Assembly (NCBI RefSeq): GCF_002843315.1
Contig: NZ_MVDD01000014.1
Location: 40,830-104,829, forward strand
Origin: Labilibaculum filiforme
Lineage (GTDB): Bacteria; Bacteroidota; Bacteroidia; Bacteroidales; Marinifilaceae
Length of the DNA stretch: 64,000 nt
Direction: 5' to 3'
Position numbers and translations under genes: made by a program. Positions 44,301 through 53,049 of this stretch are shown piece by piece (positions within the stretch are counted from its first letter, which is position 1; each line of letters begins with the position of its first letter). The notes under the pieces are model-generated. The model saw nothing but the letters and a program-made list of their open reading frames with translations. It was not told the DNA's origin and ran no database searches.

Positions 44301-44462
44301 GACACAGCGTGAAGGATTGTAGCGAAAACCCCACAGCCTGGCTTCAAAATTTGAGAATGGAAATAAGTGATAGTGCTGTGTGACTTTTGGTAGAAAACAC
44401 GAAAGTGGCTAGGCGAGGAGTTGCAGTGAAAAGCCTGACCCGAAGAAGTGAGGGGCACGCCC
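44301..44462. repeat. REP-like non-coding element behind valS
   Basis: A GC-richer ~160-bp block, read on the minus strand from GGGCGTGCCCCTCAC through GGGTCAGGCTTTTCAC and CTCCTCGCC to TTTTCGCTACAATCC and TTCACGC. These blocks resemble a family of interspersed, structured non-coding repeats I recall from Bacteroidota genomes (recollection, not checked). The short open frame across it (44288-44482) has no protein-like features. Confidence 0.45.
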
Positions 44463-44465
44463 AAA

Positions 44466-44505
44466 AGAAAATGCCGTTCCAACTGAATGAAACGGCACTT
44501 TTACT
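44466..44505 (-). terminator. Intrinsic terminator of valS
   Basis: Minus strand: TGCCGTTTCA / TGGAACGGCA (one G-U), 6-nt loop, then TTTTCTTTT. Nearly the same hairpin as at 24846-24877. Confidence 0.85.
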
Positions 44506-44554
44506 ATTTAATCTGCGACAATCCTAAAAAATCATGATTATCTGCGTCTATTTA

Positions 44555-47176
44555 TTATTTCATGCTGGCAATGCGCTCTTCTAAAACTTTAATTTTAGCT
44601 TCGGCATCGGCCATTTTCTTTTTCTCGATTTCGATTACATTAGCCGGCGCATTGTTTACAAAACGCTCGTTGCTCATTTTCTTTTGAACCGAAATTAGGA
44701 AGCCTTTGGTATATTTCAACTCCTCCTCCATTTTCTTCAACTCTTCCTCTACATCAACCAAGTCGCCAAGTGGAATGAAATATTCAACCGCATTTACAAG
44801 GAATGTCATAGCTCCAGTCATATCTCCGTTTGCAACAGTAATCTCCTTTAGGTTACACATTTTAGCCACCACACAATCGAAAGAAGCATCGTAATTGTCG
44901 CCCTTCAATTTGTAATTCATTTCTAAAACCTCCTTAAAAGCGATATTTTTTTGCTTACGGATATTACGAACCGCTACAATCACTTCTTTTACCTGCTCGA
45001 ATTTTGCCAACAAGTTAGCATCATAAGCATCTGGCTTAGGCATTACTGAAACCATGATGCTCTCCTCATCGGAACGATCGGCAAGCAATTGCCATATTTC
45101 CTCGGTAAGGAAAGGCATAAATGGGTGCAATAACTGCATCAATTTCTCGAAAAGAACTACCGTTGAGTCGAAAGTTTTACGATCGATTGGTTGCTGATAA
45201 GCTGGTTTCACCATTTCTAAATACCAGGATGAAAACTCATCGCGGAATAAAGTATAAACAGTCATTAAAGCTTCGCTGATGCGATATTGCTTGAACTGCT
45301 CATCTAACTGTTCCATGGTATTATTTAAACGCGCATGGAAAACTTCAGTTGCAATACGAGCATATTCTGGTTGTTCGATATCGGCAACTTCCCATCCTTT
45401 TACCAAACGGAATGCATTCCAAATCTTGGTAGTAAAATTACGTCCCTGTTCGGGCAAGTTCTCGTTAAAAAGTAAATCTCCACCCGCTGGCGAACACAAT
45501 AACATTCCCACGCGAACTCCGTCTGCGCCATATTTTGCAATTAAATCAAGCGGATCGGGTGAGTTGCCCAATGATTTTGACATTTTACGGCCTTGCTCAT
45601 CGCGAACAATACCCGTTAAATATACATTCGAAAATGGTTTTTCGCCTCGGTACTCGTATCCTGCAATTACCATACGGGCAATCCAGAAAAATAGAATATC
45701 AGGTCCGGAAACCAAATCGTTGGTTGGGTAATAGTATTTGATTTCCTCGTTTTCGGGATTACGAATACCATCGAAAACAGAAATTGGCCACAACCATGAT
45801 GAGAACCATGTATCCAATACATCCTCATCCTGACGTAAATCTTCTGCTTTGTATGTTTTTCCTGTTTTAGCATTTGCCTCAACAAGAGCTTCTTCTATTG
45901 ATTTTGCAACTACGTATCCGCCTTCGGGCAAGTAATAAACCGGAATGCGCTGTCCCCACCACAACTGACGGGAAATACACCAGTCTTTCACATTCTCCAT
46001 CCAATGACGGTAGGTGTTTTTGAACTTAGCTGGGTGCAATTGAATATTGTCGTTCATTACCTGCTCAAGAGCTGGCTCGGCCAATTCCTTCATGTTTAGG
46101 AACCATTGCATACTCAACTTAGGTTCGATTACTGCATCGGTACGTTCCGAGAAACCTACTTTATTCACGTAATCTTCAATTTTCACCAAGTTACCTGCTT
46201 TCTCTAAATCTGGAAGAATTAGGTCGCGAACTTCGAAACGATCTTTGCCAATGTAAAGCTGTGCCGCTTGGCTCATGGTTCCGTTATCGTTAAAAATATC
46301 GATAGTCTCTAAATTGTGCTTATCGCCAATTTCGTAATCGTGAATATCGTGAGCAGGAGTAATTTTTAATGCACCGGTACCAAATTCCATGTCAACATAC
46401 TCATCTTCGATAATAGGAATGGAACGATTCACCAAAGGTACGATACAACGCTTGCCTTTTAAATGCGCAAAACGTTCATCGTTTGGATTTACACAAACCG
46501 CAGTATCGCCCAATATGGTTTCTGGTCGAGTGGTTGCGATGGTAATAAACTCTTCGCTTCCTTCTACCTGATATCTTAAATAGTACAATTTCGATTGTAA
46601 TTCCTTATGAATAACTTCCTCATCGGAAACGGCTGTTTGTGCCGATGGATCCCAATTCACCATACGAACCCCACGATATACCTTTTCCTTTTTATATAGA
46701 TCGATAAAAACATCGATTACCGATTCGTAAAGAGATTCGTCCATGGTGAAAGCAGTACGCTCCCAATCGCATGAAGCACCCAATTTCTTAAGTTGCTCTA
46801 AGATAATACCACCATGTTTTTCTTTCCATTCCCAAGCATGTGCCATAAACTCCTCACGAGTAATGTCTTCTTTAGAAATGCCTTCCTGCTTTAGTTTGTT
46901 TACCACTTTAGCTTCGGTTGCAATGGATGCATGATCGGTACCTGGCACCCAACAGACATTTTTTCCCTGCAATCTGGCTCTACGCACCAATACATCTTGA
47001 ATTGTATTGTTTAGCATATGCCCCATGTGTAACACTCCGGTGACATTTGGTGGAGGTATTACGATTGTATACGCCTCTCTCTCATCTGGTACAGAGTGGA
47101 AGAATCCTTTATCCATCCAATACTTATACCATTTGTCCTCCGATTCTGCAGGATTGTACTTTGTTGGGATTTCCAT
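44555..47176 (-). CDS. valS: Valyl-tRNA synthetase
   Basis: 873 residues, normal for bacterial ValRS. Seen: HIGH-type motif [15 protein letters not shown] near residue 40, editing domain ([17 protein letters not shown]), KMSKS motif [16 protein letters not shown] near residue 530, anticodon-binding domain and a C-terminal coiled coil ([20 protein letters not shown]) that clamps tRNA. Known reaction: charging tRNA-Val with valine, editing mischarged Thr. It is divergent from the aminotransferase gene and carries its own promoter candidate and terminator. Confidence 0.98.
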   Translation of the reverse strand: MEIPTKYNPAESEDKWYKYWMDKGFFHSVPDEREAYTIVIPPPNVTGVLHMGHMLNNTIQDVLVRRARLQGKNVCWVPGTDHASIATEAKVVNKLKQEGISKEDITREEFMAHAWEWKEKHGGIILEQLKKLGASCDWERTAFTMDESLYESVIDVFIDLYKKEKVYRGVRMVNWDPSAQTAVSDEEVIHKELQSKLYYLRYQVEGSEEFITIATTRPETILGDTAVCVNPNDERFAHLKGKRCIVPLVNRSIPIIEDEYVDMEFGTGALKITPAHDIHDYEIGDKHNLETIDIFNDNGTMSQAAQLYIGKDRFEVRDLILPDLEKAGNLVKIEDYVNKVGFSERTDAVIEPKLSMQWFLNMKELAEPALEQVMNDNIQLHPAKFKNTYRHWMENVKDWCISRQLWWGQRIPVYYLPEGGYVVAKSIEEALVEANAKTGKTYKAEDLRQDEDVLDTWFSSWLWPISVFDGIRNPENEEIKYYYPTNDLVSGPDILFFWIARMVIAGYEYRGEKPFSNVYLTGIVRDEQGRKMSKSLGNSPDPLDLIAKYGADGVRVGMLLCSPAGGDLLFNENLPEQGRNFTTKIWNAFRLVKGWEVADIEQPEYARIATEVFHARLNNTMEQLDEQFKQYRISEALMTVYTLFRDEFSSWYLEMVKPAYQQPIDRKTFDSTVVLFEKLMQLLHPFMPFLTEEIWQLLADRSDEESIMVSVMPKPDAYDANLLAKFEQVKEVIVAVRNIRKQKNIAFKEVLEMNYKLKGDNYDASFDCVVAKMCNLKEITVANGDMTGAMTFLVNAVEYFIPLGDLVDVEEELKKMEEELKYTKGFLISVQKKMSNERFVNNAPANVIEIEKKKMADAEAKIKVLEERIASMK

Positions 47177-47223
47177 GTGTTTAACTAAAATTTAAAAATC
47201 TATACTACTTAAAAAATTTGGCA

Positions 47224-47231
47224 CAAAATTA
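47224..47231 (-). promoter_or_regulatory. Candidate -7 box for valS
   Basis: Minus strand TAATTTTG (TAnnTTTG), 48 bp before the start codon. A TTG lies 23 nt further upstream, longer than ideal. Confidence 0.42.
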
Positions 47232-47429
47232 AGAAAATCTGAGCGATAAATCTCCAAGAAAAAGCAACAATCTGTAGGAAAGCGATCTGTAAGTTTTTTG
47301 CAACAAAAATAATTGAAAATAAGAAGCGAAAAAATTACTGTGAAAATGGGAGCTTGACAACTAAAATTCAGATTTTTAATAGGATGCTGAAAAGCAATAA
47401 AAATCATTTTTTTTACATGGTTTTTTACC

Positions 47430-47437
47430 TACTTTTG
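47430..47437 (+). promoter_or_regulatory. Candidate -7 box for the aminotransferase
   Basis: TACTTTTG matches TAnnTTTG, 45 bp before the ATG. The -33 region is a T-run without TTG. The rest of the 305-bp gap to valS holds only the valS promoter candidate. Confidence 0.48.
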
Positions 47438-47481
47438 AGCAACAAAAAACTTAATTCATAAAATATATAAACACTTAACAA

Positions 47482-48681
47482 ATGCCAAAAATATCAGATA
47501 AAGGAAGATTAATGCCTGAGTCACCAATTCGTAAATTGGTTCCTTACGCAGAAGCAGCAAAAGCTGCAGGAAAAACGGTATATCCATTAAACATTGGTCA
47601 GCCAGATATAAAAACTCCTGAAGTTGCAATGGAAGCTATTCGAAATTGTACTGAAAAAGTGATTGAATATTCACACTCGGCAGGTAATATTTCTTATCGC
47701 AAGAAATTGGCAAAATACTATCAGAACATCGGAATTAATGTTGACGAAAATGAGATGTTGATTACTACTGGTGGTTCGGAAGCAATTACCTTTGCTTTAA
47801 TGACTTGTATGAATCCGGGTGACGAAATTTTAATTCCTGAACCTTTTTATGCGAATTACAATGGTTTTGCCGTAGCTGCAGGTGTGGTTGTGAAACCAAT
47901 TACTTCGAGTATCGAAAACGATTTTGCATTGCCTGCAATTGAAGAATTCGAAAAATTAATGACTCCAAAAACCAAAGGAATTGTTATTTGTAACCCAAAT
48001 AACCCAACTGGTTACCTATACTCAAAAGAAGAATTGAACCAGTTGCGCGAACTAATTTTAAAGCACGACTTGTTCCTTTTCTCGGATGAAGTATATCGCG
48101 AATTCTGTTACGATGGCGAAGAACATTTCTCTGCAATGAAGCTGGAAGGCTTAGAACAGAATGTTGTTTTAATGGATTCTGTTTCGAAAAGATACAGTGA
48201 ATGCGGCGTTCGTATTGGTGCCATGATTACTAAAAATAAAGAAGTAATTACTACCGCTTTAAAATTTGCTCAGGCTCGTTTATGTCCTCCCGCTTTTGGA
48301 CAAATTGCTGCCGAAGCTTCGTTGGATACACCTCCTGAATATTTTACCGAAGTTTACAACGAGTACATTGCTCGTCGTGATTTTATGGTGGGCGAGTTGA
48401 ATAAAATGGAAGGTGTTTATTCTCCAACTCCAAAAGGTGCTTTTTACACAGTTGTAAAACTACCAATTGATGATGCAGACAAATTTGCACAATGGATTTT
48501 GGAAGATTTCGAATACAAAAATCAAACGGTAATGGTTGCTCCTGCTACAGGATTTTATGCAACTCCAGGCTTAGGTAAAAATGAAGTCCGTATTGCTTAC
48601 GTTCTTAAAAAAGAAGATTTAGCCAAAGCAATGGAAACCCTTGCCGAAGCTTTAAAAGTTTATCCAGGAAGAACACTATAA
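47482..48681 (+). CDS. Class I/II pyridoxal-phosphate aminotransferase (aspartate-aminotransferase-like)
   Basis: 399 residues. Seen: LNIGQPDIKTPE, TTGGSEAITFAL (PLP phosphate site), CNPNNPTGYLYSKEEL, FSDEVYREF, and the Schiff-base Lys in SVSKRYSECGVRIG (Lys236), followed by an Arg that binds the substrate carboxylate. Fold type I, subgroup I-gamma by look. Known chemistry: amino transfer between an amino acid and 2-oxoglutarate; the preferred substrate (aspartate or another) is not decided by the sequence. Transcribed alone, with a bidirectional terminator downstream after a 190-bp AT-rich gap. Confidence 0.92.
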   Translation: MPKISDKGRLMPESPIRKLVPYAEAAKAAGKTVYPLNIGQPDIKTPEVAMEAIRNCTEKVIEYSHSAGNISYRKKLAKYYQNIGINVDENEMLITTGGSEAITFALMTCMNPGDEILIPEPFYANYNGFAVAAGVVVKPITSSIENDFALPAIEEFEKLMTPKTKGIVICNPNNPTGYLYSKEELNQLRELILKHDLFLFSDEVYREFCYDGEEHFSAMKLEGLEQNVVLMDSVSKRYSECGVRIGAMITKNKEVITTALKFAQARLCPPAFGQIAAEASLDTPPEYFTEVYNEYIARRDFMVGELNKMEGVYSPTPKGAFYTVVKLPIDDADKFAQWILEDFEYKNQTVMVAPATGFYATPGLGKNEVRIAYVLKKEDLAKAMETLAEALKVYPGRTL

Positions 48682-48865
48682 ATAATTAGAAATTAATAAT
48701 GGGTAATTAATAATTATCAAACAAACTGTATATTAGTTAATTATAAATAATAAAATACAGCAATACATTACTCATGGTACTTAATAATGGGTGAAGGAAA
48801 AAAGTTAAAAGGGTAAAGAAAGAAGAATAAAAGTTAAAAGAAAATTGGCTTTACTGATCTATAAA

Positions 48866-48900
48866 AAGAACGGCTCCAAAATTTGGGAGCCGTTTCTATT
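48866..48900. terminator. Bidirectional terminator between the aminotransferase and DUF6174 genes
   Basis: AACGGCTCC / GGAGCCGTT, a 9-bp stem with 8-nt loop. T-rich on the plus side (TTCTATTTT) and TTCTTTTTAT on the minus side, so it serves both convergent genes. Confidence 0.87.
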
Positions 48901-49407
48901 TTAATCTTTACTGTCGAAAGCTTTTATATATTGATGCATATTCCAAATGCCAACCATTTCTTCCGGCATATGCATGATGTAATGAATTTCTTTGGGATAG
49001 AAATAATTCTCATCATAAAGCACTTTTATTTCTTTAAGATAAACCTCCCCAGTCTCTTCATGCAATAAATCATTCGTGTATTTTGCTTCTATCTGAGCAA
49101 ATAAACTATCAATAACGAACTGATCTGCATCTTGAATTCCGTTTTCGACCAATGCTGTTGGTACTACTTCATTTCCATTGCTAACATCTACTTTTATCCG
49201 AGAAGCAATTCCCGAATACGAATACCCTGAATTAGAATATTCGTAAGTGTAATTTTGCAAGTTTAGTTTATCCCAAGCCGCTCTATTGGTCCGCAATTCC
49301 TCGATATTAAATTTTTTTCGAACATTGCCATCCTCCTCCTCGTCGCACGAAACAAACAACACAGGGAAAAATAGCAAACACCACAACAATAAATTTGTTC
49401 TCATCAT
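48901..49407 (-). CDS. DUF6174-family lipoprotein
   Basis: About 169 residues from ATG 49407 (or 49404); the longer frame to 49440 adds residues ahead of an obvious signal peptide. Lipobox LLFFPVLFVSC with Cys near residue 21, followed by an acidic EEED spacer that could direct surface display. The body (WDKLNLQNYTYEYSNSGYS, IKVDVSNGNEV, IEAKYTN ... YFYPKEIHYI) fits the DUF6174 pattern. Function unknown. It is monocistronic and 85 bp downstream of the thioredoxin-like gene. Confidence 0.78.
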   Translation of the reverse strand: MMRTNLLLWCLLFFPVLFVSCDEEEDGNVRKKFNIEELRTNRAAWDKLNLQNYTYEYSNSGYSYSGIASRIKVDVSNGNEVVPTALVENGIQDADQFVIDSLFAQIEAKYTNDLLHEETGEVYLKEIKVLYDENYFYPKEIHYIMHMPEEMVGIWNMHQYIKAFDSKD

Positions 49408-49492
49408 AAATCTTTTACTTGGAAGAGAGCAAATTGGCAATTTGGTTGCGTATCAACAAAAAACTTATTTTAAAATACTATTGATTTCAGAT

Positions 49493-50074
49493 TTACACCA
49501 AATCGCACGAATCTGCAGGCATCCAATGCTTATCTTTACCATCCCATTTTACATTGCAACCAATTGGATTGGTTACCGGTACCGATATTTTTTTGCCTGC
49601 CAAATATTCATCAATTGCCCGTTCCAAGTCGCGAACCTGAACTTTCGAAGTATCTCTAGGATTATCGACAGCCCTGCCAATATAAATTAGTTTTCGAGCC
49701 TCATTAAATAAATAGTAGTGAGGAGTTCTTAACGCTCCATAAGCCATCGCAACCTCCTGTGTTTCGTCGTACAGGTACACCCAAGGAAAATCATTCTCTT
49801 CCATTCGAGTTACCATATGATCGTAGTCGTCTTCTTCGTAAGTATTTGGTGAATTGGAGTTTATACCAATAAACTCAACTCCATTTGGAATATATTTATC
49901 CGCAATATTTCTTGTGTCCTCGTCGGAACCAATAACATACGGACAATGGTTACAAGTAAAAAACACCACTAAAAGTTTAGAGGATTTAAAATCGTTTAAT
50001 TTATAACGAATTCCATCGGTGGCTATCAGATCAAAATCCGGAGCCTTATCATTAATCTGTAAGGTAAATGCCAT
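49493..50074 (-). CDS. Thioredoxin-like/AhpC-TSA family protein
   Basis: 193 residues. Thioredoxin fold with [14 protein letters not shown], the redox motif [14 protein letters not shown] (CxxC), [20 protein letters not shown] and the cis-Pro region [10 protein letters not shown]. No signal peptide, so it is cytoplasmic. This subgroup (redoxin with CNHCP) is widespread and is presumed to be a thiol-disulfide oxidoreductase or peroxidase. The substrate is unknown. Confidence 0.88.
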   Translation of the reverse strand: MAFTLQINDKAPDFDLIATDGIRYKLNDFKSSKLLVVFFTCNHCPYVIGSDEDTRNIADKYIPNGVEFIGINSNSPNTYEEDDYDHMVTRMEENDFPWVYLYDETQEVAMAYGALRTPHYYLFNEARKLIYIGRAVDNPRDTSKVQVRDLERAIDEYLAGKKISVPVTNPIGCNVKWDGKDKHWMPADSCDLV

Positions 50075-50376
50075 TTTAATTATTTTATTTATTCAACACT
50101 CCTTTAAATTTACTTATTATTTTTAAAAGATCTAAATTAATTTTAAGCTATTAGATGCTTAATTTTCCCCTTTACAGCCTAAAAAAGGAAGTAAAAAATT
50201 AACACCTAATTAATGTCTGCTTTATTAAAAATAAATTTCTCTTTCGTAAACTTGTTGTGATCAAGGAGTATAAATATAAACGAGTACAAGAATATCCCTC
50301 AGAAACAGATCATCGGACTTTCAAATTAGTCGATACTACTTTCCATTCACTCCGGTGATTCTGTTTCCCTTCCCTC
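50075..50376. other. Intergenic region with a long imperfect inverted repeat
   Basis: Mostly AT-rich with no ORF. Near 50310-50372, GAAACAGATCATCGG and CCGGTGATTCTGTTTC form an imperfect stem with a ~30-nt loop just after the NamZ gene stop (minus strand). It may be a factor-assisted terminator; no T-run is seen. Confidence 0.4.
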
Positions 50377-51588
50377 CTACTTTTCTGTAAAATCAGGATA
50401 AAGAAGATACTTTTCCCGAATTTCAAGATACTGTCGAATATCCTTTTGCCAGCTTTTCCGAATTTCCGTTTCCGATAAGGAGTTTTCAATTTGTGATCGT
50501 AGTTTTTCTGTACCAGCCAGATTCACAAAAAAGGAATTAAAAAAGTCAGGCTTGGCTTTCAATTCACCGTAAGCATTTAAAAGAAAAGACAAATCCATTT
50601 TTTTATTTTTTCGTAAATCCTTCGTATTTATCTTCCGTAAATCGTATCCAACACATTTCTCCCCTTCAAACTTTGGATATTTGCTTGCTCCAGAAATGCT
50701 TCGTGGAGTAAACTCAAAATCTCCTTTGGTAAATGATGGATGCCCATACACCTGAAAAGGAAAATCGGTTCCCCGACCAGCACTAACCACAGTACCTTCG
50801 AAAAAGCATAGCGATGGATATAAAGCAACAGCCAATTGGTTGGGTAAATTGGGCGATGGTTTTACTGGTAAAGCATAAGCATTATCGCGATTCCAATTTT
50901 TGCATTTAATAATAAACAATTCACATTGCACACCATCCTTCAACCATTTTTCTCCATTAATCATTTTGGCATATTCGCCTATCGACATGCCATAAACAAC
51001 CGGCACAGGATGCATTCCCACAAACGAGCTATATTTCATTTCCAAAACCGGTCCATCTACATAATGTGCATTCGGATTGGGACGATCCAAAACAATCACT
51101 TGTACTCCCTGCTCGGCACAAGCTTCCATCACGTAATGCAAGGTTGAGATGTAAGTATAGAAACGAACACCAACATCCTGAATATCAAAAACTACAACAT
51201 CAACTCCCTTTAAATCGGATACCGATGGTTTGTAATGCTTCCCATACAAAGAAACAATTGGCAATGCTGTTTTTGCATCAACGGCATTGCTAATTTTCTC
51301 GCCAGCATCTGCAGTGCCTCTAAAACCATGCTCGGGACTAAATATTTTAGTGATCTCTATGTTTTTTGCTAACAATACATCCACCAAATTCTCGCCATTT
51401 ACCATTGAAGACTGATTGGCAACAACAGCAATTTTCTTTTGCTTAAGCAGAGGAAGATATTCTGTAAAATTTTCTGCTCCGACAGCTAAAGTTGTAACTT
51501 GTTTTTGTGCACACGATGTTACGCTTACCTCCAACAATAAGCAGGTACACAACACAGTATATTGTGCTATTTGTTTTATTTTTCTCAT
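50377..51588 (-). CDS. DUF1343 / NamZ-type exo-beta-N-acetylmuramidase
   Basis: 403 residues. Lipoprotein signal (LLLEVSVTSC, Cys near residue 26). Body motifs: KIAVVANQSSMV, FSPEHGFRGTADAGEKI, LYGKHYKPS, VVVFDIQDVGVRFYTYI, VIVLDRPNPN and EGTVVSAGRGTDFPFQV, all hallmarks of DUF1343. Members were shown to be exo-acting N-acetylmuramidases in peptidoglycan recycling (NamZ of Bacillus). Here it probably trims muropeptides in the periplasm. Divergent from the LolC/E-like permease gene. Confidence 0.88.
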   Translation of the reverse strand: MRKIKQIAQYTVLCTCLLLEVSVTSCAQKQVTTLAVGAENFTEYLPLLKQKKIAVVANQSSMVNGENLVDVLLAKNIEITKIFSPEHGFRGTADAGEKISNAVDAKTALPIVSLYGKHYKPSVSDLKGVDVVVFDIQDVGVRFYTYISTLHYVMEACAEQGVQVIVLDRPNPNAHYVDGPVLEMKYSSFVGMHPVPVVYGMSIGEYAKMINGEKWLKDGVQCELFIIKCKNWNRDNAYALPVKPSPNLPNQLAVALYPSLCFFEGTVVSAGRGTDFPFQVYGHPSFTKGDFEFTPRSISGASKYPKFEGEKCVGYDLRKINTKDLRKNKKMDLSFLLNAYGELKAKPDFFNSFFVNLAGTEKLRSQIENSLSETEIRKSWQKDIRQYLEIREKYLLYPDFTEK

Positions 51589-51624
51589 TTAACTAATTTT
51601 TCACATCCTTAAACCCGAAATTAC

Positions 51625-51632
51625 TACTTTTG
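51625..51632 (+). promoter_or_regulatory. Candidate -7 box for the LolC/E-like gene
   Basis: TACTTTTG, an exact TAnnTTTG match, 128 bp before the TTG start. It implies a long leader that includes an ATAGATTGTTAGAT sequence also present upstream of ribE (5517-5530). Confidence 0.42.
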
Positions 51633-51759
51633 TACCAATCTCTATAAATAATAGATTGTTAGATTTGAGATTTCGGACAATAAATCGATTTACAATCAAA
51701 AAACAATCGTGGCATTTTCAAAACAATAGCCAACAAAACAGTTTATAAAATTACATACT

Positions 51760-53004
51760 TTGAATCTAGAACTCTTTATAGCTAAGAAAATTACCGGTGG
51801 CAAAAAAAGCGATGGAAATATATCTCATCCCATTATTAGTATTGCCAAAATAAGCATTGCGCTCGGTATTTCGGTAATGATTCTAGCTGTAGCTATTGTT
51901 ACTGGTTTTAAATCTGAAATTACCAATAAAGTAATTGGCTTTGGTTCTCATATCCAAATTACCAATTACGATAACAACTCCTCGTTCGAAACGCAACCTA
52001 TCGAAAAGAGTAGCCTCCCAATTAGCTACATTGAAAAAGTACCGGGAGTTTCTCACGTACAAGCCTTTGCTACCAAGCCAGGAATTTTAAAAACAAAATC
52101 GGATATCCAAGGAATTGTTTTAAATGGAATAGGCAAAGATTACGATTGGAGCTTTTTTACCAATCATTTGGTGGAAGGAAGAACAATTCAACTAAGCGAT
52201 AGCACAAAAAGCAATGAAATTCTGATATCGGAGCAACTCTCGAACCTTCTTCAGCTTAAAGTTGACGATAAATTATCCGTTTATTTTATTCAGCAACCGC
52301 CCAGAGTGAGAAGCTTTACCGTTACCGGGATTTACAATACCGGAATGGAAGAATTCGACAAACTATTTCTGATTTGCGACATACAACACATACAGAAACT
52401 AAACGACTGGACTGACAATCAAGTTAGTGGATATGAGATCTTTATTGATGATTTTGACGACTTAGATCTTATAGAACAGCAAGTAAGAGGGATTACTGCT
52501 ACATCGTTTACCGATGATGGTGCTGGCTTAAAAGTAAGAAGCATTGTTCGTAAATATCCACAAATATTTAGTTGGTTAGATATGCTCGATATGAATGTTT
52601 GGATCATTTTAAGTTTAATGATTTTAGTAGCTGGTTTCAATATGGTTTCCGGCCTGCTGATTATTATTTTGGAAAAAACCAATATGATTGGGATTTTAAA
52701 AGCCTTGGGCACAGAGAATTGGTCTATTCGAAAAATATTTTTATACCAATCGGCCATGCTTATTGGGAAAGGAATGTTGTGGGGAAATATTATTGGCATC
52801 TCTATCTGCTTGCTTCAGTACTTTTTTGAAATAATTCCTCTTGATCCAACCAATTATTACGTAGACACAGTACCTATCAATCTTAAGCTGAGTCATATTA
52901 TTCTTCTAAATATTGGCAGTTTAATCGCAACAGTTTCGATGTTACTGGTTCCATCCTATTTAATCACCAAAATTACCCCTGCCAAGGCGATTAAGTTTGA
53001 TTAA
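51760..53004 (+). CDS. LolC/LolE-type (FtsX/MacB-family) ABC transporter permease
   Basis: 414 residues. N-terminal TM (SIAKISIALGISVMILAVAI), a ~230-residue periplasmic domain, then three C-terminal helices (NVWIILSLMILVAGFNMVSG; IFLYQSAMLIGKGMLWGNII; LNIGSLIATVSMLLVPSYL) ending PAKAIKFD, the standard MacB_PCD-FtsX layout. Known relatives release lipoproteins from the inner membrane to LolA. Start is TTG at 51760: a TAG lies 11 codons upstream and the first ATG falls inside the first TM, while MNLELFIAKKI is the usual family N-terminus. No ATPase gene is adjacent. Confidence 0.88.
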   Translation: MNLELFIAKKITGGKKSDGNISHPIISIAKISIALGISVMILAVAIVTGFKSEITNKVIGFGSHIQITNYDNNSSFETQPIEKSSLPISYIEKVPGVSHVQAFATKPGILKTKSDIQGIVLNGIGKDYDWSFFTNHLVEGRTIQLSDSTKSNEILISEQLSNLLQLKVDDKLSVYFIQQPPRVRSFTVTGIYNTGMEEFDKLFLICDIQHIQKLNDWTDNQVSGYEIFIDDFDDLDLIEQQVRGITATSFTDDGAGLKVRSIVRKYPQIFSWLDMLDMNVWIILSLMILVAGFNMVSGLLIIILEKTNMIGILKALGTENWSIRKIFLYQSAMLIGKGMLWGNIIGISICLLQYFFEIIPLDPTNYYVDTVPINLKLSHIILLNIGSLIATVSMLLVPSYLITKITPAKAIKFD

Positions 53005-53037
53005 AAAAAGAAAGGACAGGATGATTTTCCTGCCCTT
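53003..53037 (-). terminator. Terminator of the GH2 gene between convergent genes
   Basis: Minus strand: GGGCAGGA / TCCTGTCC (one G-U), 6-nt loop, then TTTCTTTTTTT. It overlaps the permease stop codon region. Confidence 0.82.
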
Positions 53038-53049
53038 AGTATTATGCCT

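Noticed and set aside
44288..44482. 64-codon open frame on the minus strand
   Set aside because: It spans a GC-rich structured repeat and the valS terminator; no protein-like composition or start context.
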